Source: Comamonadaceae bacterium (GTDB lineage: Bacteria; Pseudomonadota; Gammaproteobacteria; Burkholderiales; Burkholderiaceae_C). Taken from it: 8,377 nt of DNA. Made by a program: the position numbers and the translations under genes. Positions 1 to 6,264 of the stretch are shown one piece after another. The stretch spans positions 1 to 8,377 of the forward strand of contig JAHEBY010000099.1 in the NCBI GenBank assembly GCA_024642025.1, given 5' to 3'. The notes beneath the pieces were generated by a model. It was not told the DNA's origin. It saw only the letters and a program-made list of their open reading frames with translations, and did not search any database. Position 1 is the stretch's first letter. Each line of letters starts with the position of its first letter.

Positions 1-127
1 GGAAGGCTGAGGAGTGAACGATGCGGTCGCGGTCACGCTGAAACTCGGTCCGTGTGGGCGCTGACGGCTCTGCATGGCGCCGGCCACGGCTTTGCTCCGG
101 ATTGCACGCGTAATTGGCCAAAAGCAT
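1..127 (-). CDS. dgt: dGTP triphosphohydrolase-like protein, N-terminal fragment (runs off window)
   Basis: Partial gene: the first 42 codons are present and the rest lies left of position 1. The ATG (complement of 125-127) opens a frame beginning MLLANYACNPEQSRGRRHAE and continuing to a TEFQRDRDRIVHSSAF segment at residues 27-42. That segment is the hallmark N-terminus of HD-domain deoxyguanosinetriphosphate triphosphohydrolase-like proteins (family knowledge). These hydrolyse dNTPs to the nucleoside and triphosphate in the cytoplasm. The catalytic HD residues would lie outside the window. An in-frame TGA lies upstream with no ATG, GTG or TTG between it and this ATG, so the start is well constrained, although no good ribosome binding site is visible and a TTG two codons in is possible. 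It follows aroB on the same strand after a 70-nt gap, so it could be co-transcribed. Confidence rests on the RDRDRIVHSSAF block. Confidence 0.85.
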   Translation of the reverse strand, partial: MLLANYACNPEQSRGRRHAEPSAPTRTEFQRDRDRIVHSSAF

Positions 128-140
128 AATTTTTAAGGCG

Positions 141-197
141 AAATGGGCCCTTAGCCCCCGTCAGTTATGTGCTTATAGCTATATTTATAGTAGCATT
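141..197. repeat. Candidate intergenic repeat element between aroB and dgt
   Basis: This AT-rich stretch fills most of the 70-nt gap. It contains a GGGC/GCCC stem (145-148 with 154-157, loop CCTTA), the perfect palindrome TATAGCTATA (174-183) and a CTATA-TT-TATAG hairpin (179-190). The pattern of a GC-rich stem followed by GCTTATAGCTAT and TAGCA resembles, from memory, a short dispersed repeat frequent in intergenic regions of Comamonadaceae. The inverted repeats are seen directly; family membership is recognition only. Its TATA-rich half could also serve as a promoter region for dgt, but I see no convincing -35/-10 pair. Confidence 0.45.
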
Positions 198-1361
198 TTA
201 GCGGCAACAGCTGTCGATCACATCGCGCACCAACGCATCTGGCGCGCTTTGCACTGCAGCGTGCCCAGGGCCGTTGATCACGACAAACTTGATCTCGCCG
301 GCCTCGGCCTTCTTGTCCACCCGCATCAATTCGAGGTATCGCTCAGCATTGTTCTGTGGAGACAACACCGGGCCGACGATTGGGATCCCCGCACGCTTGA
401 TGAGTCGTGTCAGCCGCTCCACGAATGCACTGTCTATCAACCCTAGTCGACGTGACAACTCCGCGGCCATGACCATGCCACAGCCAACCGCCTCACCATG
501 CAACCACTTGCCGTAGCCCATGCCCGCCTCTATGGCGTGGCCAAAGGTATGCCCGAAGTTCAAAATGGCCCGCAAGCCCGCTTCGCGCTCATCCTGCCCG
601 ACCACCCTGGCCTTGATTTCGCAACTGCGTTTGACTGCATGCGCCAAAGCGACAGGGTTGCGCGCCATCAAGGCGTCGAGGTTCTCGTCTATCCAGTCCA
701 GAAAGGCCGTGTCGGCGATCGGGCCATACTTGATGACTTCGGCGAGGCCCGCGCTGAGCTCCCGCTCGGGCAATGTTTTCAGCGTGTCCAGATCGCAAAC
801 CACCAACGCGGGCTGGTAGAAGGCGCCAATCATGTTTTTGCCAAGCGGGTGGTTGATGGCAGTCTTGCCGCCCACCGACGAGTCCACCTGTGCGAGCAAG
901 GTCGTGGGTACCTGCACGAACGGCACGCCGCGCATGTAGCTAGCGGCGGCAAAACCCGTCATGTCGCCCACAACGCCACCACCCAATGCAAACAGCACCG
1001 TCTTGCGATCGCACTGCTGGCCAAGCAGCGCGTCAAAAATAAGGTTCAGCGTTTGCCAATTTTTGTGCGCCTCTCCGTCGGGCAACGTCACCAGGTGGAC
1101 GTTTTTGAAACGGGCAGTCAGCGCACTTTTAAGACCCTGCGCATAGAGCGGTGCAACTGTCGTGTTGCTGACGATAAGCGCGGTCGTAGCGCGCCCAATG
1201 GCAGCGTACGTCTGCGGATCATCGAACAACGCAGAGCCGATCCGTATCGGGTAGCTGCGATCGGAGGTGTCACTGCCCAGGCGGATTGAAACAGTTTGAG
1301 TTTCAGGCGCACTGCCATGCGCGATCGAAGACACGTTCGCAGTTACTTTTGGAGAATTCAT
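198..1361 (-). CDS. aroB: 3-dehydroquinate synthase AroB
   Basis: AroB converts DAHP to 3-dehydroquinate, the second step of the shikimate pathway, in the cytoplasm, using NAD+ and a divalent metal. From the ATG at 1361 it is 387 aa, slightly above the usual 360-370. Diagnostic motifs are LPDGEAHK, the NAD-binding GGGVVGD (127-133), PTTLLAQVDSSVGGKT (ending at 167) and GKNMIGAFYQP. The expected metal ligands are present: E208 in GLAEVIKYG, H271 in NFGHTFGH and H288 in WLHGE. The frame stays open upstream to a TTG at 1448 (416 aa). That extension has no family-like sequence, so ATG 1361 is preferred, although the SD there (AGGG) is very close to the ATG while the TTG has an AAGG 4 nt upstream. 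aroK ends 93 nt before the chosen start, so the pair is probably one transcript. The stop is TAA. Confidence 0.95.
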   Translation of the reverse strand: MNSPKVTANVSSIAHGSAPETQTVSIRLGSDTSDRSYPIRIGSALFDDPQTYAAIGRATTALIVSNTTVAPLYAQGLKSALTARFKNVHLVTLPDGEAHKNWQTLNLIFDALLGQQCDRKTVLFALGGGVVGDMTGFAAASYMRGVPFVQVPTTLLAQVDSSVGGKTAINHPLGKNMIGAFYQPALVVCDLDTLKTLPERELSAGLAEVIKYGPIADTAFLDWIDENLDALMARNPVALAHAVKRSCEIKARVVGQDEREAGLRAILNFGHTFGHAIEAGMGYGKWLHGEAVGCGMVMAAELSRRLGLIDSAFVERLTRLIKRAGIPIVGPVLSPQNNAERYLELMRVDKKAEAGEIKFVVINGPGHAAVQSAPDALVRDVIDSCCR

Positions 1362-1454
1362 AACCCTGCAGTTTAGAGCTTTGCGGTTAGCAGGCCTAGA
1401 CAGGTCAGGTTGGTGGCAATATGTCCAGGTCCGAAACTGACTGACCAAGGCGCC

Positions 1455-2009
1455 TTAATTCGAGACTTCAGGGCGAGAGGAGTGCTCAGCTGTTGGTAGC
1501 ACGCCTGCCAGTTCCAACTGCATGATGATCATGTTGATCAGCGTCGCCACGGAAGGTCGACCGGTTTCGAGCACATAGTGGGCGGTTTCACGATATAGCG
1601 GATCACGCACAGCAAATAGATCGCGCAGTCGAGTCAGTGGATCAGCCACCTGGAGCAGCGGGCGATTCACATCGTGCCGCAGTCGCCTGAAAAGCTCGTC
1701 TGGCGTTGATTTGAGGTATATAACCTTGCCCCGCTCGTGCAAATGTTGGCGGTTAGCCGGACGCAATACAGCGCCGCCGCCAGTAGACAAAACAACTTGA
1801 GGCTTCAGGGTGAGTTCGTCGATGACTGACTCTTCGACGTCGCGGAAGGCTTCTTCGCCCTCACGCTCAAAATACTCGCGAATGGAACACCCCAACCGTG
1901 CCTCGATGGCGTGATCGGAGTCGAGGCAAGGAAGCTGCAGCCGCCGCGCCAAGTGGCGCCCGACGGTTGATTTACCCGAACCGGGCAAGCCCACTAAGGA
2001 GATGATCAA
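1455..2009 (-). CDS. aroK: Shikimate kinase AroK
   Basis: AroK phosphorylates shikimate to shikimate-3-phosphate with ATP in the cytoplasm; 184 aa, normal for the family. Visible motifs are the Walker A loop GLPGSGKST (7-15), LDSDHAIE with D30 and D32 (Mg2+/shikimate), R56 in EEAFRDVE, the shikimate-binding GGG at 77-79, the lid segment around NRPLL (115-119) and RDPLYRE (135-141). The start is a TTG at 2009. No ATG or GTG lies upstream in frame before a TAG at 2034-2036, and the next in-frame GTG would cut into the N-terminal strand before the P-loop. No clear Shine-Dalgarno precedes the TTG. A short hydrophobic ORF ends with TAA 1 nt before the TTG, so initiation might be coupled. aroB follows downstream, and pilQ is 266 bp upstream on the same strand. 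Confidence 0.95.
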   Translation of the reverse strand: MIISLVGLPGSGKSTVGRHLARRLQLPCLDSDHAIEARLGCSIREYFEREGEEAFRDVEESVIDELTLKPQVVLSTGGGAVLRPANRQHLHERGKVIYLKSTPDELFRRLRHDVNRPLLQVADPLTRLRDLFAVRDPLYRETAHYVLETGRPSVATLINMIIMQLELAGVLPTAEHSSRPEVSN

Positions 2010-2275
2010 GTTAAAACCACACAGAAAGACAAGCTACCAAGATGGCCAACCCAAGGTAGGTCGCCCGAAGCGCCGAATCCGTCAGGGGCATCAACGCGTG
2101 GCTAGTTTAAGGCATTCTCTGACGAGACGACCAATCGAATGCATGCAAGTGGGGTGATCCGAACGAAGCCCTCACGGGCTGTCAGGCGCTCGCAACCGTC
2201 AAAGTCAAAACACCCACAGGCCGTTCAGCAACTGTCAGCCCCGGCGGGCTTGACAGTCGACGCGTCGCACAGGTG
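2010..2275. other. 266-bp intergenic region between pilQ and aroK
   Basis: This region holds no family-recognisable gene. Going from pilQ to aroK on the minus strand it contains a palindrome CGACGCGTCG (2258-2267), a strong hairpin (2231-2257), a tandem TTTGACTTTGAC with -35-like character but no matching -10, and a 5-bp AGCCC/GGGCT hairpin (2167-2180). It also has an 8-bp palindrome TGCATGCA (2140-2147). Finally there are two very short ORFs: 17 codons at 2091-2144 and 26 codons at 2011-2091. They overlap as TGATG, and the second ends 1 nt before the aroK TTG. I see no confident aroK promoter. Confidence 0.6.
2231..2257 (-). terminator. Strong hairpin after pilQ, possible transcript 3' end
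   Basis: ACTGTCA (2231-2237) and GCCC (2238-2241) pair with GGGC (2246-2249) and TGACAGT (2251-2257), leaving a CGGC loop and a single bulged T at 2250. This gives 11 bp in all, starting 19 nt after the pilQ stop. No U-tract follows on the minus strand (or on the plus strand), so it is not a classic intrinsic terminator. It may protect the 3' end of the pil mRNA or assist another form of termination. The structure is read directly; the function is inferred. Confidence 0.4.
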
Positions 2276-4384
2276 TTAGCGGGTTGCGCTTCGTTCAGCG
2301 ATCACTTTTGGCGTGATGAACACCAACATTTCCTGCTTGTTGGCCACTTTGGATCGCGTTTTGAACAAGTTGCCCACGCCAGGCAGGTCACCCAAAAACG
2401 GAACCTTGGTCTCACTGTCGGTATCCGTCAATTCGAAAATGCCGCCAATGACCACTGTGCCGCCATTCTCGACCAGCACTTGCGTCTGGATGTGTTTGGT
2501 ATTAATGGCAAAGCCCGCAGCTGTGGCTTGCCCCACGGTGTCTTTGTTCACATCAAGCGACAGGATGATGTTGCCTTCAGGAGTAATCTGAGGCGTAACC
2601 TCCAGCTTTAAATTTGCTTTGCGAAAGGCAATCGATGTTGCGCCACTAGAAGTGGCAACCTGATAGGGCAACTCGGTACCTTGCTCGATAAGCGCCTTGA
2701 TTTGATCAGCAGTCACCACACGCGGGCTCGAGACCACACGACCCTTACCATCCGCTTCCAGCGCCTGAATTTCAAGGTTCAGGAAGTTGCTCTTTGCCGA
2801 GTTAAAAAGGGAAATGGCGAAACCAGCAGGACCATAACCACCTTGCCCCACGGCAGGCAAGTTCACAAAACTCCCAGATGTTGTACCCGCAGAGCCGGAG
2901 GCGTAGCTTGAGCCAAAACTGACGCTGCTATTTGAGGAGATGCCTCCCCCAAGACGCACACCAAGCGATTTACCAAACGTGTCTGAGGCTTCAACAATTC
3001 TTGCCTCGATCAGAACTTGGCGAACGGGTATGTCCAGTTTGGCAATCAATTGCTCGACCTGCTCGAGCTTGCTGGCGATGTCTGTGACAAAAAGTTGATT
3101 CGTGCGTGACTCGGCAATGACGCTGCCCCGGGGACTCAGAAGGCGCGACCCGCTGGAGGTCACGGATCCAGAGGAACCCGATGAGCTCGTTGCACCTGAG
3201 CCAGATGAAGTCAATTGACTGGCAACGTCAGCCGCCTTCGTGTAGTTCATCTGGAACGACTGTGTGCGCAATGGCTCCAGGTTTTGAAGCGCCTGGACGG
3301 ACTCAAGCTCCAACTTCTCTTTAGCGGTAATTTCGTCTTTAGGTGCAATCCAGAGTACGTTGCCACTCTTGCGCATACCGAGGCCCTTGGCCTGCAGAAT
3401 GATATCAAGCGCTTGATCCCAGGGAACGTCCTGCAGCCGCAAGGTTACCGCGCCATTGACGGAATCAGACGTGATGATGTTGAAATTGGTGAAGTCGGCA
3501 ATGACCTGCAACAGGGAGCGAACCTCAATATTCTGAAAATTCAGCGACAGCTTCTGTCCGTTGTAGCCCGGACCCTGAGTGAGTTTGGTTGTGTCGACCT
3601 TTTGCGGAGTGACTTCGACAACAAATTGATCGTCGCTCTGATAGGCACTATGAATCCACAAGCCTTTGGGTTCAATGACCATTCGTACGCGGTCCCCCGT
3701 CTGGAAGGTCGTCACTGTCTGCACAGGCGTACCGAAGTCGGTAACGTCCAGGCGTCTGCGAAGGCCCTCTGGCAAGGTTGATTTCATGAATTCGACCACA
3801 AGGGTCTGACCCTGTTGGCGTATGTCCACTCCCACCTGATTGTTCGGCAGGCCAACAACAATCTTGCCTGAGCCTTCAGGGCCGCGACGGAAGTCAAGGT
3901 CTTTGATGGGAAGCGTATCGCGATTCTGGTTTTCGGCAAATACGCCAGATGAGGCAGCAGCAACAGGCGCAGACCCAGCGACCGAGTCCAACACCACCAG
4001 CAATGATTTACCTTGAATTTGCGCCTTATACGCAGTGGCCCTCTTGAGATTCAAGACGACACGGGTTCGGTCTCCTGCCTGAACAACACTAACAGATGTC
4101 AGGTTGCCCTGATTTACATCTACGGTTGAACGACCCATTGCGCTGGATATTCCAGGGAAGTCCAGTGCGATGCGGGCAGGAGACTGAATCGTGAACCCAG
4201 TAGGTAAGGTCGTCAATTCCTTCGACAAATCAATGCGTACGACTTCACTGCCACCGGAGACCGAGCCAGAGACGGCCTCGATTGCTGTCTGTGCGTGCGT
4301 GGCAAACGATGCAAAAAGCAAAGTTGCAGCAACCGCCAAGTGTTGAACACTACGCATCCCGCCAAAACCAAATTGGTTGTTCAT
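2276..4384 (-). CDS. pilQ: Type IV pilus outer-membrane secretin PilQ
   Basis: PilQ forms the multimeric outer-membrane channel through which the type IV pilus exits. It is 702 aa with an N-terminal signal peptide (R11, then a hydrophobic run, likely cut after THA at 31). Two AMIN-type peptidoglycan-binding domains follow (about 44-135 and 162-260). Next is a secretin/TonB short N-terminal domain (about 278-351, LSLNFQNIEVRSLLQVIADF), then a NolW-like N1 domain from about 375 and a C-terminal secretin domain (about 535-695). The secretin signature VPFLGDLPGVGNLF is at 661-674. Odd points are a 21-residue Ser/Gly run at 393-413 inside the N1 domain and a Ser/Gly-rich stretch at 479-506. The ATG overlaps the pilP stop as ATGA and has a good SD (AGAGGG, 6-nt spacer). 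It is the last gene of the pil cluster and is followed by a hairpin. Confidence 0.96.
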   Translation of the reverse strand: MNNQFGFGGMRSVQHLAVAATLLFASFATHAQTAIEAVSGSVSGGSEVVRIDLSKELTTLPTGFTIQSPARIALDFPGISSAMGRSTVDVNQGNLTSVSVVQAGDRTRVVLNLKRATAYKAQIQGKSLLVVLDSVAGSAPVAAASSGVFAENQNRDTLPIKDLDFRRGPEGSGKIVVGLPNNQVGVDIRQQGQTLVVEFMKSTLPEGLRRRLDVTDFGTPVQTVTTFQTGDRVRMVIEPKGLWIHSAYQSDDQFVVEVTPQKVDTTKLTQGPGYNGQKLSLNFQNIEVRSLLQVIADFTNFNIITSDSVNGAVTLRLQDVPWDQALDIILQAKGLGMRKSGNVLWIAPKDEITAKEKLELESVQALQNLEPLRTQSFQMNYTKAADVASQLTSSGSGATSSSGSSGSVTSSGSRLLSPRGSVIAESRTNQLFVTDIASKLEQVEQLIAKLDIPVRQVLIEARIVEASDTFGKSLGVRLGGGISSNSSVSFGSSYASGSAGTTSGSFVNLPAVGQGGYGPAGFAISLFNSAKSNFLNLEIQALEADGKGRVVSSPRVVTADQIKALIEQGTELPYQVATSSGATSIAFRKANLKLEVTPQITPEGNIILSLDVNKDTVGQATAAGFAINTKHIQTQVLVENGGTVVIGGIFELTDTDSETKVPFLGDLPGVGNLFKTRSKVANKQEMLVFITPKVIAERSATR

Positions 4385-4923
4385 TTTTTTCCCTCTTGCA
4401 GCTGCAACGTAGCTGAACGTTCAATCCACTCACCTATTGCATCCTGCACAATTTCGCGCAAGGTCACTTCGGTTTCATTAATTTTGACAACCCGCCCGTA
4501 GTTTTGGCCCAGATAGTTTCCCGGCCGAACCTGATAAAGCAGTCGATCAACTTTGACCAATGCAACAGGCTCGCCAGCGCGAACCATACTGCCAACGAGC
4601 GCCATGGAGTCCAGCGGGAACGCTTCCAGCGGCTCCTTTCGTCGCGCCAGCTCGGGCGCCACCAGCGCGCCGTTTGCCGCAACTTGCGAAGAGTCCCGAC
4701 GCAATGCCTGCGTCAACTTGTCACGGCTAAAAGGCTCCACCGCTCCCACCTGCTTGTAACTCTCGGGCTTGAACAATTTAGGCTCTGGAATTGGGACAAC
4801 TTTTGGCTTGGTCTGCGCTTTTTGCTCTGCCATCCACTGCAGCAGGTCATTTTCTTCAGAGCCCATACAAGCGGAGATGATGACGGCGCATGTAACAAAT
4901 ACGCCGAGACGAATCGCCATCAT
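4381..4923 (-). CDS. pilP: Type IV pilus assembly lipoprotein PilP
   Basis: PilP is an inner-membrane lipoprotein that binds the PilN/PilO heterodimer and contacts the periplasmic N-domains of PilQ, linking the inner-membrane and outer-membrane parts of the pilus machine. It is 180 aa, typical in size. A short lipoprotein signal ends in the lipobox I16-S17-A18-C19, so C19 is the predicted lipidated residue. A proline-rich linker (KPKVVPIPEPKLFKPESY) and the conserved GAVEPFSRDKL segment follow. The C-terminal beta domain contains MALVGSMVRAGEPVALVK and RPGNYLGQNYGRVVKI, characteristic of PilP. The start is ambiguous between adjacent ATGs at 4923 and 4920. The first is preferred because GGAG (4931-4934) lies 7 nt upstream and it overlaps the pilO stop as ATGA. 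The 3' end carries the SD for pilQ and overlaps its ATG. Confidence 0.95.
   Translation of the reverse strand: MMAIRLGVFVTCAVIISACMGSEENDLLQWMAEQKAQTKPKVVPIPEPKLFKPESYKQVGAVEPFSRDKLTQALRRDSSQVAANGALVAPELARRKEPLEAFPLDSMALVGSMVRAGEPVALVKVDRLLYQVRPGNYLGQNYGRVVKINETEVTLREIVQDAIGEWIERSATLQLQEGKK
4391..4396 (-). promoter_or_regulatory. Ribosome binding site of pilQ
   Basis: AGAGGG on the minus strand with a 6-nt poly-A spacer before the pilQ ATG. It is embedded in the last codons of pilP (QEGKK), which suggests translational coupling. Confidence 0.75.
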
Positions 4924-5594
4924 TTTTTCACTCCAGCAGGTGCCACTGCTTTGCGCTGGGCTGCAACTTCCCCAGAATCCAGATAGCGAAATGTCTTGGC
5001 CGTCGAATCCAATGTCAAAGTCCCATCAGGTCGAGGCGCAATGGAGAGATTGTTCAATGTCACGATTCGGGACAGATTCGCAATATCTGAGGCAAATGAG
5101 CCGATATCGTGGTACTTGCCGACTACCCTCAAGGTGATTGGCAGTTCCGCGTAATATTCTTTAACGGCCACCTGACCAGGTTTGAACAAATCGAACTGGA
5201 GGCTCCGCCCTAAGCCCGCCTGGTTGATGTCAGATAGCAAAGCGTCCATTTCTGCTTTGCTCGGCAACTGCTTTTCGAGCTGCGTAACGTATTGCAAAAC
5301 CTGCTCGCGCTGCTTCTTCAACTCCTCAAGATTGACCGCCTTAGCCAATTTGAACTTGTAGTCGTCCTTCAATTTCACTTCGGTCGCCTGCTCCGCCTCA
5401 AGTTCCACCTGGTAGGAATCAAGCCACAGAAACCACAATGCCGTCACAATCGCGGCCGCGACAAATATGAACATCAGGTACCGTGGCAGCGCGGGCCAAC
5501 GGGAAGGATCTTTACTGTCCAACCCGCGAAACTGACTTACAAGTTTCTCCTGAAGTGCGGGCAACTCATTAAGAATGGAAGAATTGTTAGCCAT
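4920..5594 (-). CDS. pilO: Type IV pilus inner-membrane protein PilO
   Basis: PilO pairs with PilN through periplasmic coiled-coil and ferredoxin-like domains as part of the PilMNOP alignment complex. From the ATG at 5594 it is 224 aa. It has a short cytoplasmic N-terminus, one transmembrane helix at about 39-58 (YLMFIFVAAAIVTALWFLWL), a coiled coil at about 62-112, and the family segment LPSKAEMDALLSDINQAGLG followed by FDLFKPG. The C-terminal domain includes LPITLRVVGKYHDIGSFASDIANL. The frame is open upstream to a GTG at 5759 (279 aa). That extension would overlap pilN by about 150 nt and has no PilO-like sequence, so the internal ATG is chosen, 13 nt after the pilN stop. Its SD is weak. 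The stop overlaps the pilP start. Confidence 0.94.
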   Translation of the reverse strand: MANNSSILNELPALQEKLVSQFRGLDSKDPSRWPALPRYLMFIFVAAAIVTALWFLWLDSYQVELEAEQATEVKLKDDYKFKLAKAVNLEELKKQREQVLQYVTQLEKQLPSKAEMDALLSDINQAGLGRSLQFDLFKPGQVAVKEYYAELPITLRVVGKYHDIGSFASDIANLSRIVTLNNLSIAPRPDGTLTLDSTAKTFRYLDSGEVAAQRKAVAPAGVKK

Positions 5595-5607
5595 AACTTG
5601 GGGCCTG

Positions 5608-6264
5608 TTAGTTCTTGACCGGGACCGCAGATGAGCCTGCCACGGACGGCACAGCAGCCGCCACGCCACCAGAGGCCGCGGCTTGGGCAGCTTTCTCAGC
5701 TTCGCTGGCACGCAACAATTTGACCCGGATCGTAAAGTTCCCAACGCGTTTTTGCTCACGCGCGCTCAGTGCCACGTTCCCGGCCACGATTTCGACCAGA
5801 TCGGGCTTGGCAAACCACGGAGTGTTATTACCCAAGTTCCGCAGTAATTCGGCCACCCGCTCGTTTGACTGAGCTACGCCGGTCAAAGTGACCGATTGGT
5901 TCTCCTGCTTCATACTGGAAATATAAACGCCATCAGGCAACTGCTTTACCAACTCGGTCAGCAAATGGACCGGTATATTTCGGTCCGCCTGCAGATCTTC
6001 AACCGCCTGCTGGCGGGCCCGCAGTCCGGCAATTTCAGCTTCCAGCGCCGCAATATCCTTGATCTGAACTTCCAGCTTCTTGATTTCACTCGTCAGAAAA
6101 TTATTCTTCGCTTGCTGAGATGAAATCTGGGCCTGGTACCAAAGGAATATGCCGCCGGCAATCAGACCACCGATCAACGCGGACGCGCTGAGAGAAAGAT
6201 TGAATACATCCCGCCTGCGCTTACGTGCGGCTTCTCTGTGAGGTAATAGGTTGATCAGTATCAC
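5608..6264 (-). CDS. pilN: Type IV pilus inner-membrane protein PilN
   Basis: PilN bridges cytoplasmic PilM and periplasmic PilO. From the GTG at 6264 it is 218 aa. The N-terminus reads MILINLLPHR; the INLLP motif at 4-8 is the conserved peptide that docks into PilM. A basic stretch (REAARKRRRD), a transmembrane helix (about 22-43), a coiled coil (about 44-95) and a C-terminal ferredoxin-like domain (GVYISSMKQENQSVTLTGVA onward) follow. The last 30 or so residues (188-218) are an Ala/Gly/Val/Ser-rich, probably disordered tail. The start is decided by GAGGAGG 8 nt upstream of the GTG and by the family N-terminus. A longer frame to an ATG at 6294 adds 10 residues with no family support. The GTG overlaps the pilM stop as GTGA. 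Confidence 0.95.
   Translation of the reverse strand: MILINLLPHREAARKRRRDVFNLSLSASALIGGLIAGGIFLWYQAQISSQQAKNNFLTSEIKKLEVQIKDIAALEAEIAGLRARQQAVEDLQADRNIPVHLLTELVKQLPDGVYISSMKQENQSVTLTGVAQSNERVAELLRNLGNNTPWFAKPDLVEIVAGNVALSAREQKRVGNFTIRVKLLRASEAEKAAQAAASGGVAAAVPSVAGSSAVPVKN

Noticed and set aside
498..1289. 263-codon plus-strand open frame opposite aroB
   Set aside because: It lies wholly antisense to a clear AroB with all catalytic motifs, and its translation has no recognisable domain; it is a shadow of GC-rich codons.
2167..2180. AGCCC/GGGCT hairpin as an intrinsic terminator
   Set aside because: Only a 5-bp stem with a TCAC loop and no U-tract on either strand.
3215..3781. 188-codon plus-strand open frame opposite pilQ
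   Set aside because: Antisense to the PilQ N-terminal domains; no motif and no SD-supported start.
4504..4986. 160-codon plus-strand open frame opposite pilP and the end of pilO
   Set aside because: It spans two well-supported genes antisense and reads as low-information sequence.
5595..5759. 55-codon N-terminal extension of pilO to a GTG at 5759
   Set aside because: It would overlap the pilN coding end extensively, is Arg/Pro-rich as expected of an off-frame read, and PilO proteins start near the ATG at 5594.
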